Below are positions 23,244 through 35,736 of a stretch of 64,000 nucleotides of DNA, one piece after another. Under the pieces are notes generated by a model. The model had not been told where the DNA came from and ran no database searches. It worked only from the letters and a program-made list of their open reading frames with translations. Location of the stretch: NCBI GenBank assembly GCA_003254885.1, contig QANT01002103.1, positions 62,001-126,000 of the forward strand. Reading direction: 5' to 3'. The first letter of the stretch is position 1. Each line of letters opens with the position of its first letter. The position numbers and the translations under genes are program-made. This DNA comes from Purshia tridentata. Its lineage: Eukaryota; Streptophyta; Magnoliopsida; Rosales; Rosaceae.

Positions 23244-25087
23244 CAGGGATATGGGGAAAAAAAAACCTACTGTGACAGATTGAAGCACTTAAAAGTATCA
23301 GAAATTATGAATCAGTTCCCTATCTCATTGTCCTTATTTATATAGGTAAGAAGGTGAAAATGACTTTCAAGTTCAAGCCGAAATTGAAAGTGGTTTTACA
23401 GTACCATTCCAATAGAGCAACCTGAGCCAACTAGCATCTTCTTATTCAGTTTTTCAGACACATCATAGTCTCTAGGTACATAAACTCAAAGGCTAATCTC
23501 AGTCAACAATCCATTGAGAAGTCAATAAGAGATGATAATTACCACACCAATTTCAGAAAAGAAGATTCACCTTGAAAGACGAGTAAAGAAGTATTGCGGC
23601 CAGGAAAAGATTAACTGCCTCAAACCTCTATAACAAAAACACAGCACAAAAATTTCAGAAGAACACACACAAAGACGAAAGCAGCATAGATTCATAAACA
23701 CACGCACACAGAACTATAAAGTCACCTGAAGTGTTGCTGTTCCGAGGAGTATTATTGTCAAACGAAAGACAACTGCACCAGCAATACCATATGAAAGTAC
23801 CCGATTCTATAGTTAAGACAGAGCAAACTTTTCATAACCATGAATTATCATACATCTTTGTTCATATAAAAGCAATCTCTATGTAAAAACTTGAGAACAA
23901 TATCGACCATAAATTTGAATGCTGAAAAGGTTTATAAAAGACCTGATACATAATTGGCACTTTGAAGTACTTGAAAATAAGAACAAAGACAAACAGATTG
24001 TCAACTGACAAGCTTTGCTCCAATATGTACCTGTAAAGTCCCAGAATTCAGTAGATTCAGCACAAAATATAAGCATGTAGAGTCAAAACAAATGTAATGT
24101 ACAAACCATGCAGTCAGACAAAAAATATCACCAATTTAAAAGACTTGTTTCCTATTATTTTCATTTAGACACCGGAAATGTCTTCTTGTATTTAGGTAAT
24201 AAAGAAATGACTAATGCTTTGGAAAATATAGTTCAACTTTCTATCCACTGTTGGAAAGCTTTCACAATGCAAATTTCTACATACCCGGCAAAAAACTCTG
24301 TTGCCTTTTCAACTCCTTCTTTGTAACCCAAACCAACACCAAATGCTACCGCAGCGCACACCTAAAGGAATGAATCCCTACACTTATCAGCATTGTTGAA
24401 GTACACAATTCAAATTAGGCTGGGAGGTGCTCAGTGCTCACCCACAAGGCGACAGTTCTCACGGAGGAAACATAAGCTTCGCCTCCTTGAATTTTCTCTG
24501 GACAGGAAGTGTGAGAGGTATCTGCATTACTAATGCCATCATGTGGCCGAGAATCGACTCTTTTGTCTTCTGCAGATTCAAATATTCAAATAACCCAAAG
24601 AAAAATATCCATAAATTTAACATGATTTGAATAAAATTGTTACAATTGCCAGTCCATTGGAGCTAAAATTAAGCTCGAGTTAAATGAACCCTTAAAAATT
24701 CGACTCCATTTCGTTCATGAATCTCAATTTTTAAGTTTACATTCACCTGAAGTGGATAAGCCATCGTCCTGCTCAGTTGCTCTAGAACATGCAATTGGGA
24801 CGGATTGGCCGTGACGACTATGATGATCACCTGCAATCCAAATTGAACGTATACAAATATGTAAACTCGACTATGACTGGTAAGACTGTCACTCACTACA
24901 TTGTTACACATAGCAACTGGATGGAGAGAGATAGGGAAAGACCTGTTCGAAGGTGAGGGATATGGTGGTATATGAAGTGAGGCCTAGTCCACTTTGGGGC
25001 TGGAGATGGTGATGAAACCCTAGGTGGAAGTGAATTGAACTTCAGAGGAGTGTGTACACCGGTGTGGATGACCGAAGCCACGCCCAT
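21572..25087 (-). CDS. Chloroplast TerC-family integral membrane protein
   Basis: Fourteen exons on the minus strand: 24943-25087, 24747-24830, 24442-24569, 24285-24361, 23943-24030, 23726-23806, 23571-23627, 22933-23014, 22714-22763, 22455-22511, 22253-22331, 22047-22105, 21743-21800 and 21572-21663, giving 378 residues. The first ~60 residues are Ser/Pro/basic and acid-poor (MGVASVIHTGVHTPLKFNSL), a typical chloroplast transit peptide. The TerC domain follows with both acidic hallmarks: SVDNLFVFVLIFKYF and ELSDIAFAVDSIPAV, plus SNFFAIVGLRSLY. About seven membrane segments are visible. The plant family member (Arabidopsis PDE149/AtTerC) is needed for thylakoid biogenesis and insertion of membrane proteins. 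The start is the second in-frame ATG-like position; the upstream extension lies 5' of the transit peptide. Confidence 0.92.
23112..23342. repeat. Intronic ~100-bp duplication with 29-base A-run
   Basis: Inside the TerC intron between 23015 and 23570. Copies at 23112-23214 and 23244-23342 begin CAGGGATATGGGGAAAAA and end ATTGTCCTTATTTATA. They differ by a 5-base deletion (CTTAGTGACAG versus GTGACAG region) and scattered changes. An uninterrupted run of 29 A separates them, and a 14-A run precedes the first copy. Confidence 0.9.
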
Positions 25088-26443
25088 GGCTGTGAGGGAG
25101 AGAGAGAGAGGATGATTTTGTATTGGATAGTAGTATCTTATCCTTTTTGAATAACTGGGTGCATAGAGCATTCACCACACTCAACAGTCGCCTTCAACGC
25201 CTCAGCTACAGCCGTGGCCTCACGTTATTTTTTACTTTTTTGCTGAATGTGCGAATTTAAGTTTTTGCAGAAAAAGAAACAGAATTTAACAGCTAACTGC
25301 TATTTTCTTTTCTAACAAAGGAGCCGCTGTGAGAGAATGCTGGTATTTTTACCTTGTATTGTCAGTGAGGAACATTAATTAGCTTTCAATTGAAAATCCG
25401 TATTATTGGGACACAAATTAAGGCACAATTTTGAAACTTATAATCTTTTTTTTTTTTTTCTACCTCTTATAATCTTATAACTTTTGAAATTTTTTGAAAT
25501 TTTTAAACAATTGTTTTAGTCTAGATTTTTAAGGAAATTTTTATTTTTTTAAACTCAATGATTTACTAACCATACTCAATGATCTTTTAGTGTTCCCAAG
25601 TCCATTAAGTGGAACATAGTATTACTACTTGGAAGGATACGATAGTTCAAAGAATTTTCTCTTATGGGAAGAGAAAAAGCGGACAACACACACCGAGGTG
25701 AGTCCTTCATGCACAATGCACAATAATCTCTTCTAATCTTTTTTTTTTTTTTTCTGCGCGTACTTTACATCTCTCCTTTCGCAAAAGAGAAGCATTTGAT
25801 GGGCCAAAAGATGTCATAAGTATAAGAAGGAAACGTCCACCCGCTACACTCTACAATCTTTCATATTGTATGGAAGGTAGCACATAGAAGCAATACACTA
25901 TGCTCATCCACATGTCAAGCAACATAACAACTTAAGGTTATCCTACATGGAAAATAAAAAATTTACATCTTCGTAAATAGTAGATGCCTTTATAATTTAT
26001 AAATAAGGGCAACTATTACCCTTAATGGAAACCGACATATGTCCTTTGCTTAGAATTGCAACATTTTTGAAGTGGAGCATACGGAATCGGAAGTGGAAAA
26101 AAAAAAAGAAGGTCCAGTATTCGGAAGCTCGACAAGTAAACTTAAACTGGTAAGGTTTTATCAGTGTTGTTGAGCAAAAACGCGGGCGACCAAAAATAAT
26201 AATAACTTGTAAAATATAAAAACCCCGGTAAAAAATGAAAAAAAGTATAATAAACAGGCAAAATATCCCAAACATCATGCGCTTCTTGTTGGTACTCACT
26301 ATTTGACTCTTCGCAATCACACAACCAAAGCCACACCGAAACCATCTCCTACTCCCTCTCTTTCGCTTTCTCTTTCACTTTCGCTCTCTTCGCCGTATTT
26401 CTCACGCAGCATCCGATTCCCACCTCCGACCTCCATTTCTCCA
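25088..26443. other. Divergent promoter region between TerC and MOS11-like genes
   Basis: About 1.36 kb separates two start codons facing away from each other. It contains T-runs at 25450 and 25740 and the pyrimidine-rich leader of the MOS11-like gene (CTCTTTCGCTTTCTC, 26350-26400). No coding sequence seen. Confidence 0.45.
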
Positions 26444-28325
26444 ATGGCCACCGACACACAGAAACCCACCGACGCCATCCCTGCCCTGGAAAACCCTAAG
26501 AAAACCCTAGACTCGCCGGTCCCACCCACCGCCAACCCGGATCGCCCCGAAGACCCACCCGTTAACACTCCCTCCTCTCCACCTCCGTCGGCCGCAGTTG
26601 GCTCAGCTGAAAACGGGTCCAAAGTGGACCCCGAGGATCCGAAGGCCACCGTGGGCGCGGTCGCAGCTGATGGTGCTGCTCCTGCTACTGCTATTGAGAA
26701 GAAGATCCGCCGAGCTGAGCGGTTCGGGATATCCGTGCAGCTCACCGAAGAGGAGAAGCGCAACTCTCGGGCTGAGAGGTATTTTAAATTGATGCTTTTG
26801 GTGGATTTGTAGGGTTAGGGGTTTTACGTTTTCTGTTTTCTGTTTTCTTTGTTTTCTTGTTTCAATTTTCGTTTGGTAGCTGAGAACTTGGTGGAAAAGA
26901 GTAGGAAAGAAAAATTGGAGTCCCAGGGCAGACTATGCAAAGTGGTTCATTAAATTTTCAAATTAACCGTTCATTTTCATGTAGATTCCCAGAAACCAAA
27001 CCAATCGCAAAGATTAACATGGACGAATTTTGCTTATAAGCAATGTTAGTTTAGTTGATAATAATTACAAGGGATTTGGTTAATTGGGTTGCAAACAAAT
27101 TAATGTGTCATAATGCGAGGTGAAGGATGATAATGCTTTAATTATCAACTAATATTAGATTGTGTTCTTGCATCTTTGAGGTTTTATTATATTCAGTGTT
27201 ATGTTGTTGCATCTTAATTGAGTTGCTTGTCTACTAAGTTATGTCCTGTGGAATCTGAAGTCTCACCACACGGGAGTGGTAACATAATCACACAAGACTC
27301 ACCATCAAATCAATTTTTCATGAAATTAGTTGCCTGGGTTGCAAAATCTTGTAATCAACTTTTTGGTGTTTGTTGAGGAATGGAGTGCAAGGCCAAGGTT
27401 CAGTTGCAGCCAAATTTCATGGTTGCAAATTTTGCACTAAGGATATTTTGTTTGTTTGAACTTCATGAGGAGTTGACTTAATCTTTATTCTTTTTCCCAC
27501 TTCTCTTATTTTTCTTTTCTTCTGGAAATTGAGTTTCTGAAAGTGTTGGCTGATCTTCTGGCAGATTTGGTACTGTTTCCACGGCTCATGGATCAGAAGC
27601 ATCTAAAAAATCAGAGGAGCAGAAGAGAAAGGCTAGAGCAGAGAGGTTTGTCTCATGCCTCTTTTAATTCAGTGCTTGAACAGTTTCAAGAATTTGAATA
27701 TAGCAAATCTCCAGTTATTTTGTTTGATTTATGTTGCAAATTGTTCACAATCTGTTTCTTGTTCATCAGGTTTGGGATTGCTGGTCCACCTGTAGTAAGT
27801 GATGAGGATGCAAGGAAGAAAGCTCGTCTCGCTCGATTTGCACCTAATTCCAAAACTGATCCTAAAACTGATTCTAAACCTGATCCTAAAACTGATTCTA
27901 AACCCGATCCTCTGGAAGAAGAGAAAAGGAAGGCAAGGGCACTCAGGTATGTATCAGTGCAAGCTATTGGCTTATTTTGTTAATAGATTATTTAAATGTA
28001 AAGGCCATAAAAAAAGATCATGTAAATGTCTCTAGTGAATTATTCAAGGCGTGATGCGTATATTTTCTTGAGGTTATATTCTCTTTTGTTTTTTTTCTTT
28101 TAATCCTTAATATTCTCTTCCTAGGTTTTCGAACACCCCATCAGGTTCTCTTTCTCAAGGGAATGAGAAGGCAAATATTGAGCCGGTAAGACCTCAGACT
28201 GCTTCTGAGAACCCTCTGAATTACAGTTAATTTTCTTGTCATTAGCTTCTTGCAGTGCTGATCTTTTTTTCTCCCTTCTAAATTAGAAGGCAGCGATCGC
28301 AGGCAGTGCTGGAGGAGGCGCTTGA
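26444..28325 (+). CDS. MOS11: MOS11/CIP29 (SARNP)-like mRNA export factor
   Basis: Exons 26444-26778, 27565-27645, 27770-27946, 28125-28185 and 28287-28325 give 230 residues. The first ~75 residues are Pro/Ala/Ser-rich and disordered. The rest is built from repeats of an R-A-x-R-F motif: [35 protein letters not shown] and KARALRFSN. This is the signature of the CIP29/SARNP family, nuclear proteins that bind RNA and the UAP56 helicase and promote mRNA export; Arabidopsis MOS11 (At5g02770, from memory) is the plant member and was found through immune-receptor signalling. Introns 1-3 all interrupt the Arg codon of an RF motif in phase 2. A run of five four-residue units [12 protein letters not shown] sits in exon 3. 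The leader upstream is CT-rich. Confidence 0.9.
27852..27911 (+). repeat. Coding minisatellite, five 12-base units
   Basis: Five units of AAA-(A/C)CT-GAT-(C/T)CT encode [16 protein letters not shown] and KPDP within the MOS11-like gene. The frame is preserved, so copy-number change would only alter linker length between RF motifs. Confidence 0.85.
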
Positions 28326-30572
28326 AAGGAAGCATCCTTTCTTAGTAGTAAGTTAATGTTTGTATGTTATTTAGGAGTTATGAAACCAGTTTAAATCTAA
28401 TTTTCATTCTCCTCCCCTTGTCGAAAGATTTATATTTGTTTTTAATGTGTTTACTGTGAGCTGTTCTAATTTATCTTTTATCTTTTGGTTTTGATTTTAA
28501 TTTTTTGGCAGGTTTAGAGTTCTAACATTTTGTGGTTCCCTCAGAGGCTTCCGTACCCATATCTACTTCGGATTGTATGGTTTATATGGTGCAGCATTTT
28601 TCCATTTCTGTTTAGATATCTTCTACAAGTCACTGAACAAAATTTGGCAGCATGGAGGAGCTTTCTTTCATTCTTGATTTGGTCTCATTTCAATTTACCT
28701 GGTGAGGCTTTTGACCAATCAACAACCACCTGCTTAGTGTTAACTTACCTTGGAATCTAGTAAGAATGTCAGAAATTCAGAAATAACATCCTAGGAAAAA
28801 TTTAGTACTCTATCAGGCTTTTTTGGAGACTGTTGGGTGGTTACTCTTTCATTTGCTTATCGACACAAGGACAACGCCTCATGTATGCTTACAGTTACAT
28901 ACTCATGATGCAGTGTTGAACAGTAGTACCAAGTTGGTCTGTTAATTCTAAATTATCTGATCCTTTTAAGTTAGGCTGAGATGTGTTGTGGGGATCCACC
29001 CTACTCATTTCTGAGAATGGCCCCACATCATACCTTAGGTTCTTAATCAATCGATCTTTGCAATATTGGGTTATTTGTGGCCAATGGTAGGATGAATGGT
29101 GAAAATATATACAAAAACAGAAGAGTCAAATCATGGCATTTATTAGGGAGTCAGATCTCGAGTTTGTTATGGAACTAATATATGAATTTTTGTATGTGTG
29201 CGCTAGCTCAAGTGAAGGGTGTTTTATTTTTTCCAGTTATGCTTCGGGTGACATTATTATTATTATTTTTTGGTGCGGGGAGTCTTAGTTGATAATAGCA
29301 CATGACTACATATCTAGTACACAAATAATTGATCAGATCCTAGCAGCTCATCCAAATCAGATGTTAATTATCAATCAGATGAGATGCTACTGAGTACTGT
29401 TGTCCAACACTGTGTCATGAGAAACATGTCTAAAATCGGTTCAATTGAGTTGAAGGTAAATTTTTCAGATGGAAATCTTTATATGTAATAGTTATTTAGA
29501 TTTGCTCAACAGAGATCCGAAAAGTAAGTCTTCCCTGGATTGTATTTTTAGAATTTCTGATATTCTTGGTTGAGGATTCGGGGTAAGTGAACTCTTTGGA
29601 GGTAGTGGTTGATTTTCTTAAGCCTTGCTGGGTGAATTGTGCAATCTACAGGTAGGATACTGGGAATGGACGGTCCTCATTGATATTTTGTTCAGTTTTA
29701 GCTTTGTAATTTTGATTTCATGTACATGTATGTCATTGGAAAAATGTAAGGACATCCACGTTATGTGGAAATTCATGTTTTCTATTAGCATATTGTGGAT
29801 GAATTGATTACTTATTTTGAAAGGGAATCAGAAAATGTTAGTTTACATTCTCCAATTGTGTTGATTTATTCTTCTGTTACGGTCGTTATGATGGGTGCTT
29901 CTGAGATTTCCAATCTGAGTTGGATATGTATATTATATATGTATATATATTTTTTTTTCTGTTTAGTGCATGTTTATATAATAAATAATTGTCATTATAA
30001 ATGAAGCTAGATCCTTAAGATCGAGCTGAACCCTCAAGTTTCTTCCTAAAATTAATACTCAGTTTTGAGCTGAATATAGAAAATTATGATTCGACATCGG
30101 AAGACATACACGTACATGCTATCAAGGATCCCAGTTCTCCTGGTCGTTTGTTGTTTAATTCCTTGATCCACTTTAGCATTCACTTTTTGATTACTCCTTG
30201 TTTGTTGATTATTTTAACAAACAAGTTATTTTTTGAAAAAATTCCAGATATTATTTGATGACGTGTCAAATATTAATGGTGAAGCGCAAGGAATTAGTGT
30301 TGAATTTGTAGTCTACTTTTGGATCATAATGAGTGAAGATTGATTTCACATTCTTAATCTCTTATGATTAATTATGTATGGGTTTTGAGGTCTGATATAT
30401 TCCTAGACTACAATATTCAAATTATAGATTACAATTTACAAGAATGAAATAAGCCTAAGGTTACGAGTTTAGTTCTCGCATGCTCCACTTCTTAGGCCTC
30501 CCACTAGCTTGCTGTGAAGATTGATCTTCTTTGGTACCCGCCAGGAGGATGTAGGAGATGAATAACCCCTAT
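28326..30572. other. Spacer between convergent MOS11-like and PP2C genes
   Basis: 28326-28760 probably includes the MOS11-like 3' untranslated region, possibly with an intron (donor near 28347, acceptor TTTTGGCAG near 28512). The remainder is AT-rich with no conserved frame. 30420-30572 is the PP2C 3' flank. Confidence 0.4.
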
Positions 30573-32250
30573 CTATGAGAAACTGGGTTTTATTGAGAAA
30601 GGAGATATCTGAGGGGAGCTTGCATTTTTCAACTTGTTTAGGTCTAGAAACACCACCACAACTGTGATGTCGTCGTGAAAATGTCGTCTCACTCCTCGCT
30701 CTATCTTTTTCAGGTCTGAGTACCTCACTTCTCTTTTCTTGGCTGCTCTCTCAAGTGCTTCTTCAACAAGTCTCCTGGCGATTCCCTGCATAACAAGACA
30801 ATCAAAGTGCTCATCAACTCAAATTTTAATTATAATAGAATCTACTTGTTAAAAACAAATCAACAGGCCATTAGCTATTACTGTACATTCATAATAAAGT
30901 TTAAGAGTGGAATATTTACTTTGCGTGGGTAATTATTGACAATGTCGACAGCCTCCTGGTTGCTGAGATGCTCCCACAGACCATCAGAAGCAAATATAAG
31001 AAACTTATCTTCTGGTCGCAGTTTGTGTACCGATACTGATGGTTCTGGGCAAAGAATTGGCTTCAGGAAAGTCTCAGCTAGTCTAAATTTGTGGAGCAGA
31101 GGTTCTCTGTTGAACTCTTGCTTCTTTAAATACGCATCACCTATAGATCTTGAAACCTGCAAAGGAAGGTTTGAATCTATAGTTACTAAAGGATCGCTAG
31201 ATATCTGGTATGCTATGTTAAACATTTAATCCTGTCAATTTGAAATAAAAAATTCACCCGATTAATAGTTTAGATTGATAATCTGGCAACGTAACATGTT
31301 AGATTATCTGGATTAGTACCTGAATGAGGCCCTTTACGCGCCAACATCTTTGCCTCAACACCACAATGTGTGGATCATTTGGATGCATTGCCCGGAGTTC
31401 CTGCCGCACTGATTCTATATTTGCATTGTGCTCTGTGGATAGCTGAACAGCTATGACTTCCCCAGTGGCCCTTTCTTCACTCCCTAAAACCAACCGAGAG
31501 TCCCCCACATTTGCTGTGTATAACAGTCCATTGCATACTATCCCCACCAGACAGCATGTTCCTACAGATGCAATCTGTGGCTTACCTAGCCACTGTTTCT
31601 TGACAACAGAAAGAAAATTCTCTTCTGTGGCCAAGAAAGCCTTCTTGATTACTTGTTCCGACATGCCTTTATGCTCGGATGCAATTCCTGCTTCCCAAAC
31701 AGTTTCAAATTAGTAATATTGATGAGAATTTCTGTATTTTTAGTGAAAGGTAGTGTTCTCTTATCAAATATCTGAAATTTTATTATGACACACTTCGAAT
31801 CTGAACCGCACATTCAAATAAGATTTTATCCGATCAATGATTCAGATTGACAGTGTGACGACATAATATATGCTAGAGATGCTAGAGAATGCAAAATGAA
31901 ATTGTTTTCTTAATGAATTGAAGAAACATACTCTGAAGATTGATGAAGAGATTTTCATTGACATATCTTGAAGCCTCAGGCCCTCCATGCCCATCATAGA
32001 CTCCAACAAAGGTGCCCTGAGGGCCACCTTTGGTTGAACTCAGAGGCCCGGATTCGAGCTGGGTTTGATCCTCCAAATATGCATTGGCTTGAACCACAGC
32101 CATTGAGAAGACTCCCCAAGCATGTTGCCCCAAGTCCTTGTACCACAACAACCCTTCAACACGCCCACTGGAGTCGCAAGGTCCATCATCATCAGCCCTG
32201 GAGGGTCTCCAACAGGGCTTAATCATTTTCAAGTAACCCCTTCGTATCAT
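30573..32250 (-). CDS. Protein phosphatase 2C, clade D
   Basis: Exons on the minus strand are 31932-32250, 31320-31687, 30920-31156 and 30573-30785, giving 378 residues. PP2C motifs appear in order: [15 protein letters not shown] with the metal-binding Asp and Gly, [48 protein letters not shown] and [13 protein letters not shown] with the last metal-binding Asp pair. All catalytic residues are present, so it should be a Mg/Mn-dependent Ser/Thr phosphatase. The N-terminus [10 protein letters not shown] and the HPNDP and RYSDLKKI motifs mark clade D, whose members dephosphorylate plasma-membrane H+-ATPases and are inhibited by SAUR proteins. Position suggests the orthologue of Arabidopsis At5g02760 (SSPP/PP2C.D1). 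Two in-frame ATG codons (32250, 32226) are possible starts. Confidence 0.93.
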
Positions 32251-33906
32251 ACTAAAATATGCATATCATCATCATCATCAACCAAATGACCCAGAAATCA
32301 GAAATTTCATTAAATCCAGATCAAGAGCAAGACTTGGACTCAATCCCACCTCTAGTTTCTGCTTATGTTTCAAAGTCACAACCCCATGTTCAAGTTTATA
32401 GCCTTCAAACCCAGACACCATTAATATGAACAAAATTTCAGATAAAGAAAGGCCAAAAGGGGTATGGGCTGAGTCAACTGGAAAATGTTTTCTTTTGGGA
32501 CCAAAAAAGCAATAGTTTAAATGTGAGTTCAGAGAATATGGAGGCCTGCTGGTTCTGTGTATCTTGAATTGGGGTTAAATACGTTTGGTTGTTTCATGTG
32601 TGTCATATTTCAGGAGCAGACTTAGCTGGAAAAGCACATAGAGACTTGAAAATGGCAGAGGTTGTTTAAATATCAGAGTGATCAAAGGGAGCATTGGATA
32701 GGAGAAGGGTTTGGATTTTTCTGGCAGAAGATGATCAGATTGTTGTCAGATGAGATCTAAGACGGGAAATGAGAGAGATCCAGAAAACAAACTCTGACAT
32801 TGTTGTTCTCTCCTCTGTCTCTTTTTTGTTTTCTCATGTTTTTTGTGGCTTAGTGGGTTTGTGAGGACTTTCCCATTCCATGGTTGAGATTTTGAGTTCC
32901 ATGACCTTTATTAGCATTAAACCACCGTTGTAGGCAACTTTTGCTCATATCTTTTTCCATTTTGGTTAAGTGAGGAAAAACCTTTAAACGTCTCACCATA
33001 CGTAAATTGGCACGCACAAAATGCACATACATAACTTTATATTGCGACCAATACCATTATGAAACTCTTATATATCTACTTTTTCATACTATTTTTCTTC
33101 TGCATAATTTCTATTGTATAAGCATTGCTGTTATTTAGTTGGTCTATCGACTTGAACTAATGTGTAAATCTTTGTTAATGGAGTTGGTCTTGGTGGTATT
33201 GAATGCAGTGAGAAGAAATTTAAGCAAACCCTGTGGCCCATGCCCATGCTAGCTAGGTTGGTTGTTGGCACATCAATATGAGACACCCTGTTTTGTGTAT
33301 GGAGGAGGCCCCTACATGCATGGACAGGCTCAGCCTCTACTTCAAAAGAGTAGCATTCATTGATTACAAATCCATCTGTTACCATTAAACAAAATTTACT
33401 GTTGCCTGCCAAATTGTGTTCAATTCATTATACCTTGGAGTCTTTGACACACCAGTACTACTCATGTTATTAAAACCCTCTCACTCTCTGCTAAGATTGG
33501 ATGTTTGACAAAAATAAATAAATAAAAACTTAACAAATGAACAGTTCGTATTATAGAATCAGGCTACGAAAAAACCAGCAATGTAGTTCTCAAATCAACT
33601 ATTTAAAAATGTTTTTCTTTTTCTTTTTCTTTTGATTTAGTGTTTCGTTTCATTGCATTTCCAACCTCCAACTTCCATGTAAAGATTGGGATCCTTTTCT
33701 TGCATCACGAGAAATCGGAGTAGCTTGAGCTCACGAGGATGACTGGCCCAAATAATATGATATACCAATAATGTAGCTACTACGTACTCATGCATGTTTG
33801 GCAACATTGACTTGCTTCTAATTAATTGGTTTAATTCAAAAAATTACCTTGTGTAATGGTATTACGAATTCATTCAAACTATACTACGTATACAATTCTT
33901 AAAGAT
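32251..33906. other. PP2C upstream region
   Basis: The first 600 bases form the leader and promoter side of the PP2C gene, with ATCATC repeats near 32265-32280. The rest is AT-rich. No gene fragment seen. Confidence 0.4.
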
Positions 33907-34022
33907 AAGAGTTTTTTTATTTTTTATTTTTTATAAAGTCATTGAGCCATTTGGGAAGGGGGATCAAACTTGCGTGCAGAGTACGCAATTTCATGGCCCT
34001 TCTAACTAAGCTATTCAACAAT
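33907..34022 (-). mobile_element. SINE-like relic with tRNA-derived head
   Basis: On the minus strand the sequence TAGCTTAGTTAGAAGGG (33998-34014) resembles a polymerase III box A, and CAAGTTTGATCCCCC (33956-33970) resembles box B, at normal tRNA spacing. About 30 bases later comes an A-rich tail (TATAAAAAATAAAAAATAAA, ending near 33910). The combination of tRNA-like head, short body and A-rich tail suggests a short interspersed element. It cannot be a functional tRNA gene because I see no closed acceptor stem. Confidence 0.4.
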
Positions 34023-35736
34023 TGTATTAAAGATAAGAGTTTAGAATTTAAGATTTAAGATTTAGATATTAATAATGCTGGTACTTGTAATCATTTGGGG
34101 TATTTCGTAATACAATATCAACATGTAACTGTAGTGTTTTTGTCGTATAAAATAATTTCTCATTTAATTTATATCCACTGCCTAAAATACCAAATTGGTT
34201 AGCGTCCATTAATGGTTGGGTATACGGTGTACCCAATTCAACTCTGATTACAAGAATTTGATAATCTTGGCTGATTGCTCAACCATATATGGCAACTCCA
34301 AAGTTTAGCAGTGGATGAGTCACATTTTCATTTTAACTTTAACCAATGTAGGTGGCATTCAGGAATTGGCTACCCTTTTTTTATTTCTCTTCTATGAAGA
34401 TTGCTGAGCTCTGCACTTTTATGGCTGTCTGAAATGTGACTCATCTCTTTAGGACAAAGCTCTGCTTCTGGTCCTTTGGCTCCACCATATGGCCTTTGAT
34501 AATGACTTTCCATGGTCTTCTTTCCAATTGTGAAATTCTCTTTTACTGGTGAAGTTGTGAAAAAGTAAATTTGAATTGACCCACCAATTTACCATTATAT
34601 ATGTAAAGGGCAAATAAAAAAACTGCATTTGATTGTTTATGTGGTATTTGTTAATTAGAGTGAAGCATTCAATTCAAGACCCCTTCAAACGTGTGGATGA
34701 AGTTTATGTTCTAATTTTATGTTAAATTTGGAGCATACAATGCAAACTTAGTCAACAAGGAATGAAGAGATGCTTGATTTTATATACTGTGATATAAGGT
34801 TTACTTGGATTTTTATAGGTCAAAATTAAAAGTGCAAATAAGTCAGTTAAAGACCATTTCCGTTTAAGAACCTCCAATTGCTGGATTGAGTATTTGAGTT
34901 CAGTCTAAATGTCAGTTACCATTGGTCCTCTCATGGGGAGAGTGGCTCTCAACTCTAAATGCCATATTACTTGAGAATAAAAAAACGACGCCGTCTTGAG
35001 AGATTACTATATACAAAGTTGTATTGCATGTGTGCACCAAAACATGTGATGGGCTTGCATGTAAATCCAAAGCACTGACTCAACTGCAAGCCTACACTAT
35101 ATGAAAATTCATGTCTGGGGTTGAGCAATCCTTATTTTTTTATGGGACATTTTCACACCATGTTTCAGAAATCTTGTGCATGTTAAGCCATTTTGAGTTT
35201 ACGAGGTTATACACCCAACAAAGGCTATTAAAAAAATCTAGCTTCTTATTTTAAGAACTTGGAGACTAAAGAAAAAAAAGAAATTCAAGCAATTCAGAAC
35301 CAATTCTTTCCAAATCATGTATGCTAATTGCTATGCTCTTATACATGTCTCAAGTTGATTTGCTAGCAGACCAGAGACCAAAGCTTTTGCCAAATCTCAA
35401 CAACAAAATCTTAGATATATGCAGGTCACAAGAATCAAGCTACCATATCCAACCGCCTCCCAAAATTCAATTTCACTCAAGCTACACAACACAAGCAGAG
35501 AAAACCCAAAAGAGAAATCATGGGACCCAGGCCAAAGCATCAATTGGGAAGCAAACCCCACAATTCACATGCTCTCTGTGAGTGAATAACCAGTGGAAAC
35601 AACTTTATTATCCATCCACACATATTAATCCATTCATATACATATGCTCTGCTCCATCCTACCCCAATGTATGATAATAAATCTATAATTATGTCATGTA
35701 AAAGAAATTTGACATTATTATTATAATTATTTGTTA
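34023..35736. other. AT-rich spacer
   Basis: No splice-consistent or family-like coding sequence. 35320-35580 is open in one frame on the plus strand (ATG at 35321, about 86 codons), but its composition is unremarkable and it lies 3' of the coiled-coil gene. Confidence 0.4.

Noticed and set aside
26303-26443. 47-residue Ser/Leu-rich extension of the MOS11-like protein
   Set aside because: It starts with TTG and only reflects the CT-rich leader.
33955-34020. Functional tRNA gene
   Set aside because: Box-like words are present but no cloverleaf with closed acceptor and anticodon stems could be drawn.
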